DNA of 64,000 bases from Maylandia zebra. Its lineage: Eukaryota; Chordata; Actinopteri; Cichliformes; Cichlidae. The notes under the pieces were generated by a model, which was not told the origin of the DNA, did no database searches, and saw only the letters and a program-made list of their open reading frames with translations. The DNA is taken from NCBI RefSeq assembly GCF_041146795.1, contig NC_135170.1, forward strand, positions 36,872,159-36,936,158, read 5' to 3'. The position numbers and the translations under genes were made by a program. Of this stretch, positions 1-12,339 are shown piece after piece. Every line of letters starts with the position of its first letter. The stretch's first letter is position 1.

Positions 1-598
1 CTCCCTCTGAGTGGCTGAACGAGGCATGTTACATCTCGGACAGGCGTCCAAGTCAACATAACCTCTGCTGCATTGCAGTTCACCTGCTTCTCTCTGTCCA
101 ATTAAATCAAAACACAGACTCAGGTGCTGCTCGAGTGCAGACACCCTTCAAGGAACAGGCAGGGAGCACGTGAACTGCCAAACTTCAAACCAGGGTAGTG
201 ATGCAGCGCGTGCTCCTCAGCTCAGACTCAGATTTCAGGACGGACAAAACTACGTCCTGTATGTCCAAATATTCACAGCTCTGTCTGCGTGTGGCGATGT
301 TTGATGCTGAGGATGCAGGTCCAGGTTCATCATTTCAGTCACAATCACCTCAAATGCCTTTGCATGTGCTTCACACCTGAGTTTTGTTCCTCCTATTGGT
401 GCAGTACATTCTAGTCGCACCTACCACCCCCCACCCCAAGGTTGAAAAATGAGCACTGACCAAACCCTGCAGTCCCTCTACTGTCCACCAGAGGCTTCAG
501 CAGAGGGTTCAGCCCGCATAGACTCGAGTTTTCAAGCAGTGTTAATTCTGACAGCAGGTTTCTTGTCGACTAAACATCAGGATACTGCAGCACACTTA
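1..598. other. Upstream DNA, no gene recognised
   Basis: I see no convincing exon, RNA gene or complete transposon here. Short open frames exist but have no recognisable motif and no consistent splice context. Confidence 0.5.
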
Positions 599-1047
599 GG
601 CTACATCCGCACTAATACGTTCTCGTTTGAAAACGCATAATTTTCTCTCTGTTTTGCCCTCCCGTCCACACCGAGACGGCCTTTTCATTCAAGAAAAACA
701 CACTCGAAAACACATACATTTGAAAACTGTTTGTTCTTTTGTGTCGCAGTGCGGACAGCGCAACCGCAGACTTTTTGAAAACAATGACACATCAGATCAC
801 TTTTATTTTCACATCATATGTGCAGGTACACGGGTACAGAACACGCGAGTGAAATTCTTGTGTGCGAGCTTCACAAGCAACGGAGGTGTGGAAAAATACA
901 AAAACATAAGAACAAGCAAATATAAGAATGGCTAAATCTGAGTCTCACATTTTAGTCATGTGATGCAGTCATGTGACCAATTAAACTAAGATAGCGGAGG
1001 ACATTATACAGCAGTTGTTTTGTTTGACTGCCCTGTTAAAGATTAAT
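599..1047 (+). mobile_element. MITE-like element, GGCTACGTCC family
   Basis: The copy begins with ggctacatccgcac and ends near gttaaagatt. Its last ~100 bases (946-1047) match the reverse complement of 10475-10575 with few mismatches, and the front half resembles the reverse complement of 10575-10716. Two inverted copies of one non-autonomous family therefore occur in the window. No coding potential is seen; the superfamily is not established. Confidence 0.6.
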
Positions 1048-2229
1048 ATCAGTCTGTACGCGCTTCAGAGAGCTTTTCTTCAAATTCTTTAATTCTCACT
1101 CGCTTTTGCAACTTTGTACTTTTGTGTTACTCGCAGCAACAACTCCACCTCATTGTGAGTCCATTTAAAAACCTTATTGCCGACGTTTCAAAGAGCCGGA
1201 AAAGTAAATAAACCTAATCAGTTAATGTTAGTTAACCTAATTAGTTCTGATTGGATCTCATCTGTCCAGAATGTTTTCGTCTCGTTTTAACTGAAGTGTC
1301 GATACATTTCATCACTGTTTTTGTCCTCGTGTGTTAGTTTTATGTAGTTTACACGGATATGAGGAAAAATAAACCTTGAATGTTCAGTGAGGGTTTCACA
1401 CAAAGGACTGAAAAACTGAAAGCAGACGGGCTTCAGCCTGCAGTCTGCTTCCTCGGACTCTCTGTGTGAAACAGAGCTAACCTATTTTAGCCATTGATTT
1501 GTTCCAACTGTTTGTCTTTGGTTAATGAAACACAGCAGCGTTAACTCCTTCACTGCGCTGGGAGATAAATGTGATGTTTGTTAAGTGGACTGAAGTGTTT
1601 TTGCTTCGGGGCTGTGGGAGGAGTTCAGACCTCACTTTGACCTGTTCTGACATGAAAGCAGAGGAGCTGATAACTGTCATTCCTCTGCTTTCAGTCCATG
1701 AAGACAGTCTGTCCTTTCCTCAGTGTTAGAGACTTTCATTCATTCAGAGACGTTCGTTCTACAGCTGTTAGAAACGTGAGTCAGGGAAACTAGAATCTTA
1801 CAGACATGGAGGAAAGACAGATAGCCTTGGGCAAGGTACGAACCCAAGTTGCTCTCTGATGCATTTTTCAGTGTGAATGTTGGATGGAAAGCGTGAAATG
1901 TGTAAGTGAGCCTCGGGTGCTTAAGAAGACAAAGACTGTGAGCAGCGGCCATGTTCTCGCTGTGCCTGCAGTGAAAAGGCAGGTCTGCTGGGTTAGCTTA
2001 CGGTTCTATGTTGATATAATGCGGTGGCGCCCAAAACTGTGGTTTGTAGATGTGCTACAGTTGGCTCAGCTCTCACAGCTCATCAGACAGAAACGCCCAC
2101 AGACGGGTTATACAGGTGTTTCCACGAGCTCGCCAGCATCTACCTGATGGTATCATCAGACAGAGGCTTTGAGTAGGAACACCAACTGAATCAGCACGCC
2201 TCCTGGTTTCTGCACCGCTCTCATCCACT
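1048..2229. other. Upstream DNA, nothing recognised
   Basis: AT-rich non-coding sequence. I see no exon, RNA or intact repeat. Confidence 0.4.
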
Positions 2230-2451
2230 AACACAGTGGTTCCCAAACTTTTTTTGCTTTGTTTTACAAGAAAAATGGTCCCCCCCCCCCGCGCACGCAC
2301 AAAACATCCTCCAACCACACACACCCATATTTTGCTCCATTGCAGTTTATTTCACACCTCAAACATTTAGTAAACAATTAAGCAAATACAAGTAAACTGC
2401 AATAAATTACAGGCAGTAATAAAATAAACTAGTAACTCTTTTATGCTACGT

Positions 2452-4492
2452 CCGCACCTACACATGTATTTTTGAAAACGCAGCTGTTTCTATGCGTTTG
2501 GACCTTTCTTCCACACGTAAACGGTGTTTCCAATCACCGAAATTTTTTTAAACTCCTTTTTTGCGTTTACGTGTGGACGAGTAATACAGAGTTCATCACG
2601 CAACGTCAAAGGTATGTGCCTTTTTTCACGTCACGCTGTGGCCACGTTATTGTTTACATGAGATGAATTGCAGAATGACAGAGAGACAAAATACTGTTAA
2701 TCTGACTGTCTGCAGGCTTTACACGCAGTTACTGTCCCTCCATTTACAAAGGCATGTGGTGTGAAAATCTGGAACAGTCTGAGTTTACAATTGAAACAAT
2801 GCAAAAATATTCATAGATTTAAATTTCTCTACAAACAGTTGGTCTGGTCACAGTATACTCAATGATGGGTTTTAGTGTGCTCTGTAATGTCTGTCCTCTT
2901 ACCATTGCTGGTATGGATTCCAAAATAAAAAAAATAAAAAAGTGTGCGTATGTATGTACATATATGTACTTGTGTGTGTAGATATATATGTATGTATATG
3001 TATGTGTGTTTGTTACTTGTAGTTATTACTGCCTGTTACCTGTGGTAATGCAATTTATAATTTATATATTCTGTATTCAGTTATGAAGGCTCTAATTGTT
3101 GGTTGCGAGCTGCCGCTTAGATGCTTGTATCTGCCCGGGGCTGTTGATGGGTCTGTATGCAATGATGGGCGTAGCTGCGGGAAGTTTATTGTTTTTTTTG
3201 TTGATGAGTGAGTATAGGGGTGGGATTTAATAAGTTTTCTTCGTCCCACTCCTTTTTCAGGCAATTTTTGTTTTTTGTTTTGTGTATTTTATGTTCAATA
3301 TAGGTATTTGTTGTGCCTGAAAATGAACAAATAAATGAAATGAAATGAATGAAACTTTACTGTATAAAGAGCAAACATCTCCAAAATGTCAGGAGTAGTT
3401 AGTCATTACAACAAGTGTTTGTGAACTAAAAATCAAGAATGTGGGCTCCTGTTTGTCCGTGATTTAAACAGCCCAGCGCTGCTCCCAACGCAGGGAAAAC
3501 CAATCCTGCAGGGAGACCTACCTCGGCACTTGTGCAGGTGAAACCAAAGGGCAGATTTGCTTCACCATATTTTCTAGTCTTCTCTAGGCTTAAAATGAAG
3601 TTGGTTTGGAAACATATTCAGCGATGCTTCAGCTCCTGCTTTGCGTTTGTGTGGGAGCCCCGTGCTAGCAGTGTCCAAGCGTTTACTTATTTATTTTTTC
3701 CTTTTCATACCCCCCCCGGCAATGGCTCTGCGTCCCCCTAGGCGGCGGGCCCCACACTTTGGGAAGCTCTGGTGATCATAATTAATTCCTGTTAAACGTG
3801 TTAATGCAGAGCTTCCCAAAGTGTGGGGCCCGCCCCCTAGGCGCAGAGCCTTTGCAGGGGGGGCGCTGCAGTATGAAAAGGAAAAAAAGGAAAAGGGTTA
3901 GGGGGAAGGGCACTTACGCACTGCTAGCACGGGCTCCCACACAAACGCAAAGCAGGAGCTGAAGCATCACTGACTAGAGACTAGAAAATATGGTGAAGCA
4001 AATCTTCCCTTTGGTTTCACCTGCACAGGTGCTGAGGTATGTCTCCCTGCAGAATCAGAGACAAACAGGATCCCACAGCTGTTTATGTTTTTAAACCCAT
4101 TTTGCACAGAGAGGCATTTTTTGAAAAATGTATGACAGCAATGTTGAACATTATTACACAGGAAAAAAACAACTGCAGGTAAAATAATGACACCGTGACG
4201 CCTCTGCCTTTGTAAATGGAGGGACAGTAACTGCGTGTAAAGCCTGCAGACAGTCAGATTAACAGTATTTTGTCTCTCTCTGTCATTCTGCAATTCATCT
4301 CATGTAAACAATAACGTGGCCACAGCGTGACGTGAAAAAAGGCGCATACCTTTGACGCTGCGTGACCAACTCTGTATTCCTCGTTCACATGTAAACGCAA
4401 AAAAGGAGTTTAAAAAAAACTCTGTTTTCAGTGATTTGAAACGCCGTTTACGTAGACGAAACAGCTGCGTGTTCAAAAATACTCGTGTAGGT
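2452..4492. mobile_element. Compound inverted-repeat element upstream of arhgap27
   Basis: Bases ~2460-2753 and ~4190-4492 are long inverted repeats (outer arms starting at cacctacac). A second inverted pair lies inside: 3506-3771 against 3807-4052, separated by 35 bases. The inner arms end in ggaagctctg / cagagcttcc, which look like hAT-type termini facing each other. The left outer arm is interrupted by a LINE 3' end. A further hAT-like terminus, cagtggttcccaaac, lies just outside at ~2235. No protein is encoded. Confidence 0.65.
2745..3350 (+). mobile_element. Non-LTR retrotransposon 3' end (Rex/CR1/L2-like)
   Basis: The first ~120 bases translate to the end of a LINE reverse-transcriptase ORF (GVKIWNSLSLQLKQCKNI, then a stop at ~2862). 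A non-coding 3' region follows and ends in an aaatgaaatgaaatg-type simple tail. The fragment is 5' truncated and lies inside the left arm of the compound inverted repeat, so it was inserted later than that arm. Confidence 0.6.
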
Positions 4493-4622
4493 GTGTTTGT
4501 ATTTTTGTCTGTTTGCTAGGCATTGTTTTTATTTTGTGTGTTTGTTTATTTTTTCCTTTAGGACGGGGGTGTAGGATCAGGAGTGATCTTTGACCAGTTA
4601 CCTTCAGATTAGATCTTCCCGA

Positions 4623-4633
4623 GGGGGCGGGGC
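4623..4633 (+). promoter_or_regulatory. GC box before arhgap27
   Basis: The sequence gggggcggggc is a consensus Sp1/KLF site 24 bases before the predicted ATG. It lies between the end of the upstream compound repeat (~4492) and exon 1, so the promoter is probably short and TATA-less. The role is inferred from position and motif only. Confidence 0.45.
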
Positions 4634-4656
4634 CTGAAAAGCCCAGGGTTGTCAAA

Positions 4657-7600
4657 ATGGCAGCAACATCCTCCTTGCAGAGCAAAGGTGAGTCACCCTA
4701 CTGTTGCAGGTGAACTCCAGCTTATTTAGACTCTGATTGGATGAAATCACCACATTAAGACCTGATGAAGCTGTAGAGGAGCGTTCGATGGCGCTGCTCT
4801 GGCGCGTCTGCATGTTTACAGTCACAGCTCATGAGCACATGTGCTTCACATTACTGCCATCTCCCTGCTCGTGACCAGCTCGTCTGCCTTCTTTAAAACT
4901 ACATATAGCTTCAGAAGGAAGTGAACTGGACCTCATTTTGACCTCAAAAACTGAACACAGCAGCTTTGAGAAGGTTGGGTTAAAATCTGTGGCCCGTTGT
5001 GTCATCACATTCAGCTTCTTGAAACTTTTCTGTTCCTCTGTCTGATCCTTTCTTTCAGGTCTGGGTCTGGTTCTGGTGGAATTTGGGTACGAGTACGAGG
5101 GTCGGGATGGGGCGCTGGTCACAATCAAACCCAATGAGCGCTACATCCTCCTGGCGAAGACCAACAACCACTGGTGGCAGGTCCAGGAGGATCGCAGCTC
5201 CAAGCCCTTTTACATTCCGGCCAAGTACGTCAAAGAGCTGCCGTTGGAGTTACCGTCTCCTCTGGACTTTGCTGATCCTCCCAGTCCCGAACTGGTGCTG
5301 CCTGTCGTGGCTCCAATCCCTGTGGCGGTGCCTGTCCTCATCCCAAAGCCTCTAGAAGAGTCCAGAACCAAACCAAGTGATGACATGACCATCAGACTCA
5401 CACCCGATGCGGTCAAAAGGCACCACAAAAATGAAAATCGGATGTCTACATTTGGCGTCCCGCTGGACTTCCAAGATGTGGCACCTCGGCTACCTGGGGC
5501 CCCTGCTGGTCCTGCAGAGCCCGGGTCAACAGCAAACAACAGAACTGCAAACTCTGCCGATGGCAAGAAGCCGCCCCACCTGTCAGGCTACGTGGAGGAC
5601 GCCAGGGACGCCGGGAAACCTCGCGTTCCCAGCTTCAGTCCGGCAGACCCCCTCTCAGTGCCCCGGCCCCAAGCCCAGCCCATCCGGGTGGAGACACCAG
5701 TGATCCCGCCCCACAGCAGCCTCCACAACATGTCCTCATCCCCAGCAGGACGTCCGGATGGCCACGAGTCTCCAATAGAGCCAGATGAGGAGGAGCTGGC
5801 AGAGGAAGAAGCAAACGTGGAGGAGAGCGTGGAGGAGAGCGATGAGGAGGGGCGGGACTCAGGGAAGGGCGAGGATTCACACCACATCTACGAGTCCATC
5901 CAGGACCTGAACCTGGACCTGGAGGCTCTGGTCGGAGCGAGAGCGAGCCCTGCAGCACAGGTCGAGCCTGCAACACCTGAGGCTGCACCAGCCCCACCTC
6001 CCACACAGGTAAGTCCCCAGACTATGAAAATGACCCTTTGATAAAGTCTCTGATTGTTGACTTTAATGTAATCAAATATCTTTTTACAACACCTGGACTT
6101 TACTTTTATTGAAATGATTGGTAAAATGGCACAAAGGCAAAAATAAGTGTTCAGGAACGGTTAAAGAACAACATGTTACAGAGTCCTCCAAAATAAAAGT
6201 CCTGTGCAGCGTGTCATTTCCTGCAGTTTCCACACAGGAAACAAGTTTTGGAGGAAAAGAAAAGGCCAGTTCCTCTTTTAATTCTCAGCATACCAGAAAC
6301 AAACTGCTGACCTTTGACCTCCAGACCCACTGAAGCTTAAGAAAACTTAGTTTAAAGATTTAGTTTAAAACTATTTTTTGTTTACTGCTTTTGTTAGTTG
6401 TGATCTTAATGTTTCTTTCTTTTGGTTTTAAATTTAATAATTTACTGTTTTTTAAATATTTGTGTAGTTTAACTTTGTATTATTTGTATAAAATAATTTC
6501 ATTGAACTCAAGTTGCTTAAAACCTACAGAGAGCAGACATTTGTGCGGGCAGGGTTACTGAGGGGAGCTTTTCCACGGTTCAGGGTCTGTAGTGATGTCA
6601 CAGCTGGCAGGATGTGTTCAGGGTCGGACAGGAAACTGCGAGAGGATGACGCTGCAGCGACACCTGCAGGTGAAAACAGTCTTCAGTCAAGGTTAAATCA
6701 CGCTGCATTACAGCAGACAGAGCACCTCCTACCCAGCATGCCGTTCAGCTGCTTTAATCATCCGTCCATGCGTTTTCTTTTGGTTATCCAGTTCAGTGAT
6801 AGGGGGGTGGAGCCTCTCCCAGCTGTCACAGGGTGAGAGGTACACCTGGACAGGTCTCCAGTCTAACACATAGACACTGACTGCACGTGTTTGGAGGAAA
6901 CCGCCCAGATACTGGAGTTGAACCCCGGACTTTGGTGCTGTGAGGCGACAGCGCTGAACGCTGCAGCATCGCTCAGCTGCTTTACTTAGTAAAAGTCTGC
7001 TTGCTCTGTAATGACAGTGCATATGAATGATAACACAGTGACAGTAAAATAACATTCCTTATCGTGACACTCGCTCCGGCTGTGAGCTCCTCGCTGACGT
7101 GTAATTACAACAGTGAGTGTGTGGTGAAGTGGGTGTGTCTGCTCTTCAGTCATGGAGCAGGTAGACCAGCTGCTGTGATCTGAGCACACGAGCTGTGGAC
7201 ACTCAGGGTTTAAATTAGAAAAATTAGATAAATAAATTAGATGCAGAGACGGGTTTAAGGTGGAAATACTGGAATAAAAGAAGTGATTCTGAGGTTTTAA
7301 CCAGGGCTGAGTATCGTCACTTATTTCTAGAATCGATTCAATTTGAATCGGGGAAATTTTGCCTCAGTCAGAAATATTATAATTCAGATCATGCATCAGT
7401 GCATTTCCATTTTTTATATCTATTAAAAGAAAGCTGACGCTTGTGAGACTTTATCAACGGTGTGAGCATCACAGCAGAGGCCTTTGTGTCAAAGTACGTG
7501 AGGTTAAAACAGAAAAAGATTTTCCTGGCCTGAGATTTTATAAGAATATTCTGCAGTAGATCGTCGGTGAGAAAGTCACATGATCCTGATGCGTCGGCGG

Positions 7601-10600
7601 GTCGAGCTTTGTGTTTACGTCTCTGTGCAGAAGCCTGTTCCTGCTCTCATTTACTGTTTTAAATGTTTGGTGGTTGTTGAAATTTTGTGAGGTTTAACCT
7701 GAGATTCTGGCGTTTCGGGCAAAATAAAATTATATGTAAAAATCGATTCAGGATTTTAATGAATCGTATCACGTAATCCAAGCTAGAATCGATTTTAATC
7801 GATAAATCGATAATCAATACCCACTCCTAGTCATTACCCTCAGGGGAGTTCAAATCATGTTCAACGTCACGTTAGCGCCGTCAGTTTCTGTGTTTGATGA
7901 GCAGCAGCTGCTTCTTACCTCTGTGACCATCCGACTCCTCGCATTGCTTTCTGATGTCAGCAGGTAACGATGAAGATCAAGTGTGGGCGTCGCCTTTAAA
8001 GCAAACGTTTTGAGTTTTCAGAGTTTGAACTTTTTTCTGCTGCTTGGGTTTAAAGATGAGCTGGCGGCTCAACTGATATTACAGTTTTTGCCCTTTGCTT
8101 GAACACATTTTGCAAAACTTCGCTCATTGTGCCAAAACTCTAAACACAAGTAAACATGACACAACACTGGGAAATATACCATTCACATCTGTGCCAAATG
8201 GAAACCCTGCTCTCAAAACCTAACATTCCTCTGTCAAAATGTAACTCTGTTGACAAAATGACACATACCTGCATCACATGCAAACACTTACAGATCAGGG
8301 GACACACTAGTCTACTTCATATAAAACACTGCAGTCTTCGATTTTCATTGTTTATGCAGAAGGCACATTTTCAGGAGACACAAACAACCAAAAAAGCAAA
8401 TAGGCCTACTCAGTATTGTCCACTGCAGCACCATGAATTCAGATCAAGCAAAAAAAACAAAACATAATACAGTAATAGAAAAAACACTATACTGTACACA
8501 CAAAAAATCATGACAATTGTGCATATGTGGGCTCATGGATCCCGCCGTCTGTTGGGGTCTGGCCACAGGACCTCACCGACATCGCAAGCAGTGTCTTCTC
8601 CCGCTGGGCACCGGGGAAAATATCCTCTTGCATGTCGAAACCATCCATGGATTGCTGTCACCTGAATGTCGCTGCAGGCCTGTTCCATTGCCTGCAGAAG
8701 AGGCATGCGGGCATGTGGTTGGCGGTCATATACTCGCCATCTCCAAGCCTAAAAAAATCCTCTATAGGGTTTAAAAATGGTGAGTAAGGGGGCAAGCATA
8801 CCACTTCAAGTTGACTGTGGTTGGAGAACCAGGCCTGGACCAGAGCAGCCTGATGGAAACTGACATGATCCCAGATCACCACAAACCTGGGCTGATCTGC
8901 TCTGTTCTGTACAACTATATCATGGAGAGCATCTAGAAATGTGAGTATGTGTTGGCTATTGTATGGACCTAGTTTTGCATGATGATGCAGAAGCCCTCCA
9001 AGGCTTATGGCGGCACACAATGTGTTCCCCCGCGCTGCCCTGGGACGTGCACAACTGCCCTTTGGCCAGTTACATTACGACCCCGTCATCTTGTTTCGCA
9101 CAGGTCGAATCCAGCTTCATCAATGAAAATGAATTCATGAGGCTGTGCAGCTCCATCCATGGCCGAGATTCTCTGTAAAACAAAGAGAACATATTACTGC
9201 ACTACAGTGCTACACATACAGAACCCTCACCCCATCACACAGGTACCTGTGTAGCTCTCAGGATGGATCCATGTGGTACTGATATGGTACATATTCAGCT
9301 GCTGCTGGATTTCACCAATACTGTATTGTCATGTAAAGGACAGTTACACGTACCCGTACATATTCAGCTCGAAGTCCTTTGACCCTGTCACTGGTTCTCT
9401 CAAATGGGACTCTGTAGAGCTGCTTCATGGTGATGCTGAGTTTTCCCAAGATGCGTCTGATGGTGGTGATGCTCACATGGTCTATGTTGCTGAACACTCG
9501 CCTGTCTGCAAGTATTTGCTTTCGTAGCTGGTGGAGACAGATGGCATTGTCTGCCCTCACTAGGTCCACAACAGCAAGTTCCTGCCGTTGTGTGAACAGG
9601 CGTTGGCGTCCTCCCCAGGTCTTCGAGTCATTCTGGAGAAATACAACCACATATTGTCATCGGTTTGCTTATTTTTCTTACAGTACTTTACTGTATATAG
9701 TGTATCATCCACTGTACAACACTGTACTTCAATATAAGTAATCATGCTATGTTTCACAGAAACTACCACTTTGGCTGCAAAAGCAGCGTTAGCACCCTGC
9801 AGTACCCTGTACACTTGATATGATGATATACTGTAGAACAGTACTATGAAACCATCTGAGTAGAGTAGAAGGCAGAGAGGTGAAGACAGACCTGCTTTCT
9901 AGTCTGAATGTTCTTATTACAGATGCCACTGTGAAGCGGCTTAGATGTGGGTGGACTCTCTGCCCAGCTTCCCTCATAGTCAGGCCGTGGTTGATGACAT
10001 GGTCCACCAAAGTTGCTCTTATATCATCAGAAATATGGGTCCGTGCATGGCCTCTTTGACCTCCTCCTCCTCTTCCTCTTGCTCTCCCTCCATCCATGCT
10101 TGCAAAGTTCTTGAATTGGCTAAACTGAGGGCTTTTTGTAGTTGTCTAATTGGTGTTCAGTTTTGCAAGTAAGTGCCTTCAGGTGTGTATTGAGTGGTTG
10201 CAATTACCCGATGTGTTTTGTATTTTGGATACATGTGTTTTCCAAATGGCACCCTGAAATTTCATTTTGTGAACGAAGTGTCTTATCTATGAAATAGAGT
10301 GTAGTATGCAGGACCATGTGTGTTGCATAATTGCAACCAGGGTGCAAAGCAGTGCTTTTGTTTAAGGTATGGGTACATGTGTTTGAGGTCTGGTAACAAA
10401 AGCTTCAAGTTGTGTTACTTTAGTCTAAGCATGGGTTTATAGTGTTCAAGCAACGGGCAACAACTGTAATCTTTAACAGGGCTGTCAAAACTGCAAACAA
10501 AACAACTGCTGTACTGCCCTCCGCTATCTTGGTTTAATTGGTCACATGACTGCATCATATGACTGAAATGTGTCATCGTTTTCGAAAAGTCTCCGGGTTC

Positions 10601-11816
10601 GCTGTCCACACTGCGAAAACGGCGTTTTCAAATGTTTCTGCTTTCAGGAGCGTTTTCACCACGCTGCGTTTTCCTTGACCCAAAATGCCGTCTCAGTGTG
10701 GGCGGGAGGACGTAGCCTCAGTAAAGGTGGGTGGCAGCAGGCCGTAAATCAGCTGTTGGTGCGTGGAGATGGAACGGGTTCAGCCAGAGTGTTTCTGACC
10801 TTCAGCTCCTTTCAGAACTCAAAGGTTTTCAGCGTCTTCGGTCTGACGACTCTCAGTGAAACTCAGGGTCCACATGATCAGCTCTCTGGGACTTCCTTAT
10901 CTGACTGGTGGAGCATCGAGAATGCAGCTCTGCTCTTTTCTGGGTGACCTTTGACCTTTAGCAGTTGATGTCTTGCTTTCATGTTGTTCAGCAGGTGGTT
11001 TGTTTACCCAGAGGGTGGAACAGATTGAGTCATCTCGTGTTTGAAGCTGTTTCCTCCTCATAGGCTGTCCTGAAGCCAGGTGTGTCCCAGGTGAGGTGGC
11101 CGGCTGAGCGCGCTGCTGTGTTTGCACTAAATGAGCTGCAGCCGGATGTTTTGCTGTGACACTGCACTGTTAGGACTTTACCGGCTCCTGTGGTCATCAG
11201 TCAGCCAGCTTCCTGTCAGTCGCAGAAATAAAAGCTCTGCATCCTGGTTAAAGGGCAGTCATAAAGTCAGCCTCTCCTGATTGGCTGCTTTTACTAGGTG
11301 TGTGTGCGTGTGTGCGTGTGTGTAGTGTGTATAGTGTTTTTGTGTGTGCGTACGTGTGTTTGTGTGTGTGTGTAGTGTGTTTGTGTGTGTGCGTGCGTGT
11401 GTTTGTGTGTGTGTGTAGTGTGTTTGTGTGTGTAGTGTGTTTGTGTGTGTGCGTGTAGTGTGTTTGTGTGTGTGTGTGTAGTGTGTTTGTGTGTGTGCGT
11501 GTAGTGTGTTTGTGTGTGTAGTGTGTGTGTGTGTGTAGTGTGTTTGTGTGTGTAGTGTGTTTGTGTGTGTGCGTGTAGTGTTTTTGTGTGTGCGTGCGTG
11601 TGTTTGTGTGTGTGTGTAGTGTGTTTGTGTGTGTAGTGTGTTTGTGTGTGTGTGTGTAGTGTGTTTGTGTGTGTGCGTGCGTGTGTTTGTGTGTGTGTGT
11701 GTAGTGTGTTTGTGTGTTTGTGTGTTTGTGTGTAGTTTGTGTGTGTGTGTAGTGTGTTTGTGTGTGTGCGTGCGTGTGTTTGTGTGTGTGTGTGTAGTGT
11801 GTTTGTGTGTGTGTGT

Positions 11817-11850
<34 letters not shown>

Positions 11851-12025
11851 GTGTGTTTGTGTGTGTAGTGTGTTTGTGTGTGTGTAGTGTGTTTGTGTGT
11901 GTGTGTAGTGTGTTTGTGTGTGTAGTGTGTTTGTGTGTGTAGTGTGTTTGTTTGTGTGTGTAGTGTGTTTGTGTGTGTAGTGTGTTTGTGTGTGTGTGTG
12001 TAGTGTGTTTGTGTGTGTGTGTGTG

Positions 12026-12063
<38 letters not shown>

Positions 12064-12308
12064 TGTGTTTGTGTGTGTAGTGTGTTTGTGTGTGTGTGTG
12101 TAGTGTGGTTGTGTGTTTGTGTGTGTAGTGTGTTTGTGTGTGTGTGTGTAGTGTGTTTGTGTGTGTTTGTGTGTGTGTGTGTAGTGTGTTTGTGTGTGTA
12201 GTGTGTTTGTGTGTTTGTGTGTGTGTGTAGTGTGTTTGTGTGTGTGTGTAGTGTGTGTGTGTGTGTAGTGTGTTTGTGTGTGTGTGTAGTGTGTGTGTGT
12301 AGTGTGTT

Positions 12309-12339
<31 letters not shown>

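Noticed and set aside
5210..6006. Several 98-123 codon frames opposite or out of frame to arhgap27 exon 2
   Set aside because: Shadows of a long GC-rich coding exon whose true frame carries the SH3 domain.
6729..7189. Overlapping minus-strand frames of 108 and 67 codons in intron 2
   Set aside because: No family motif, no supporting splice sites, and lengths expected by chance.
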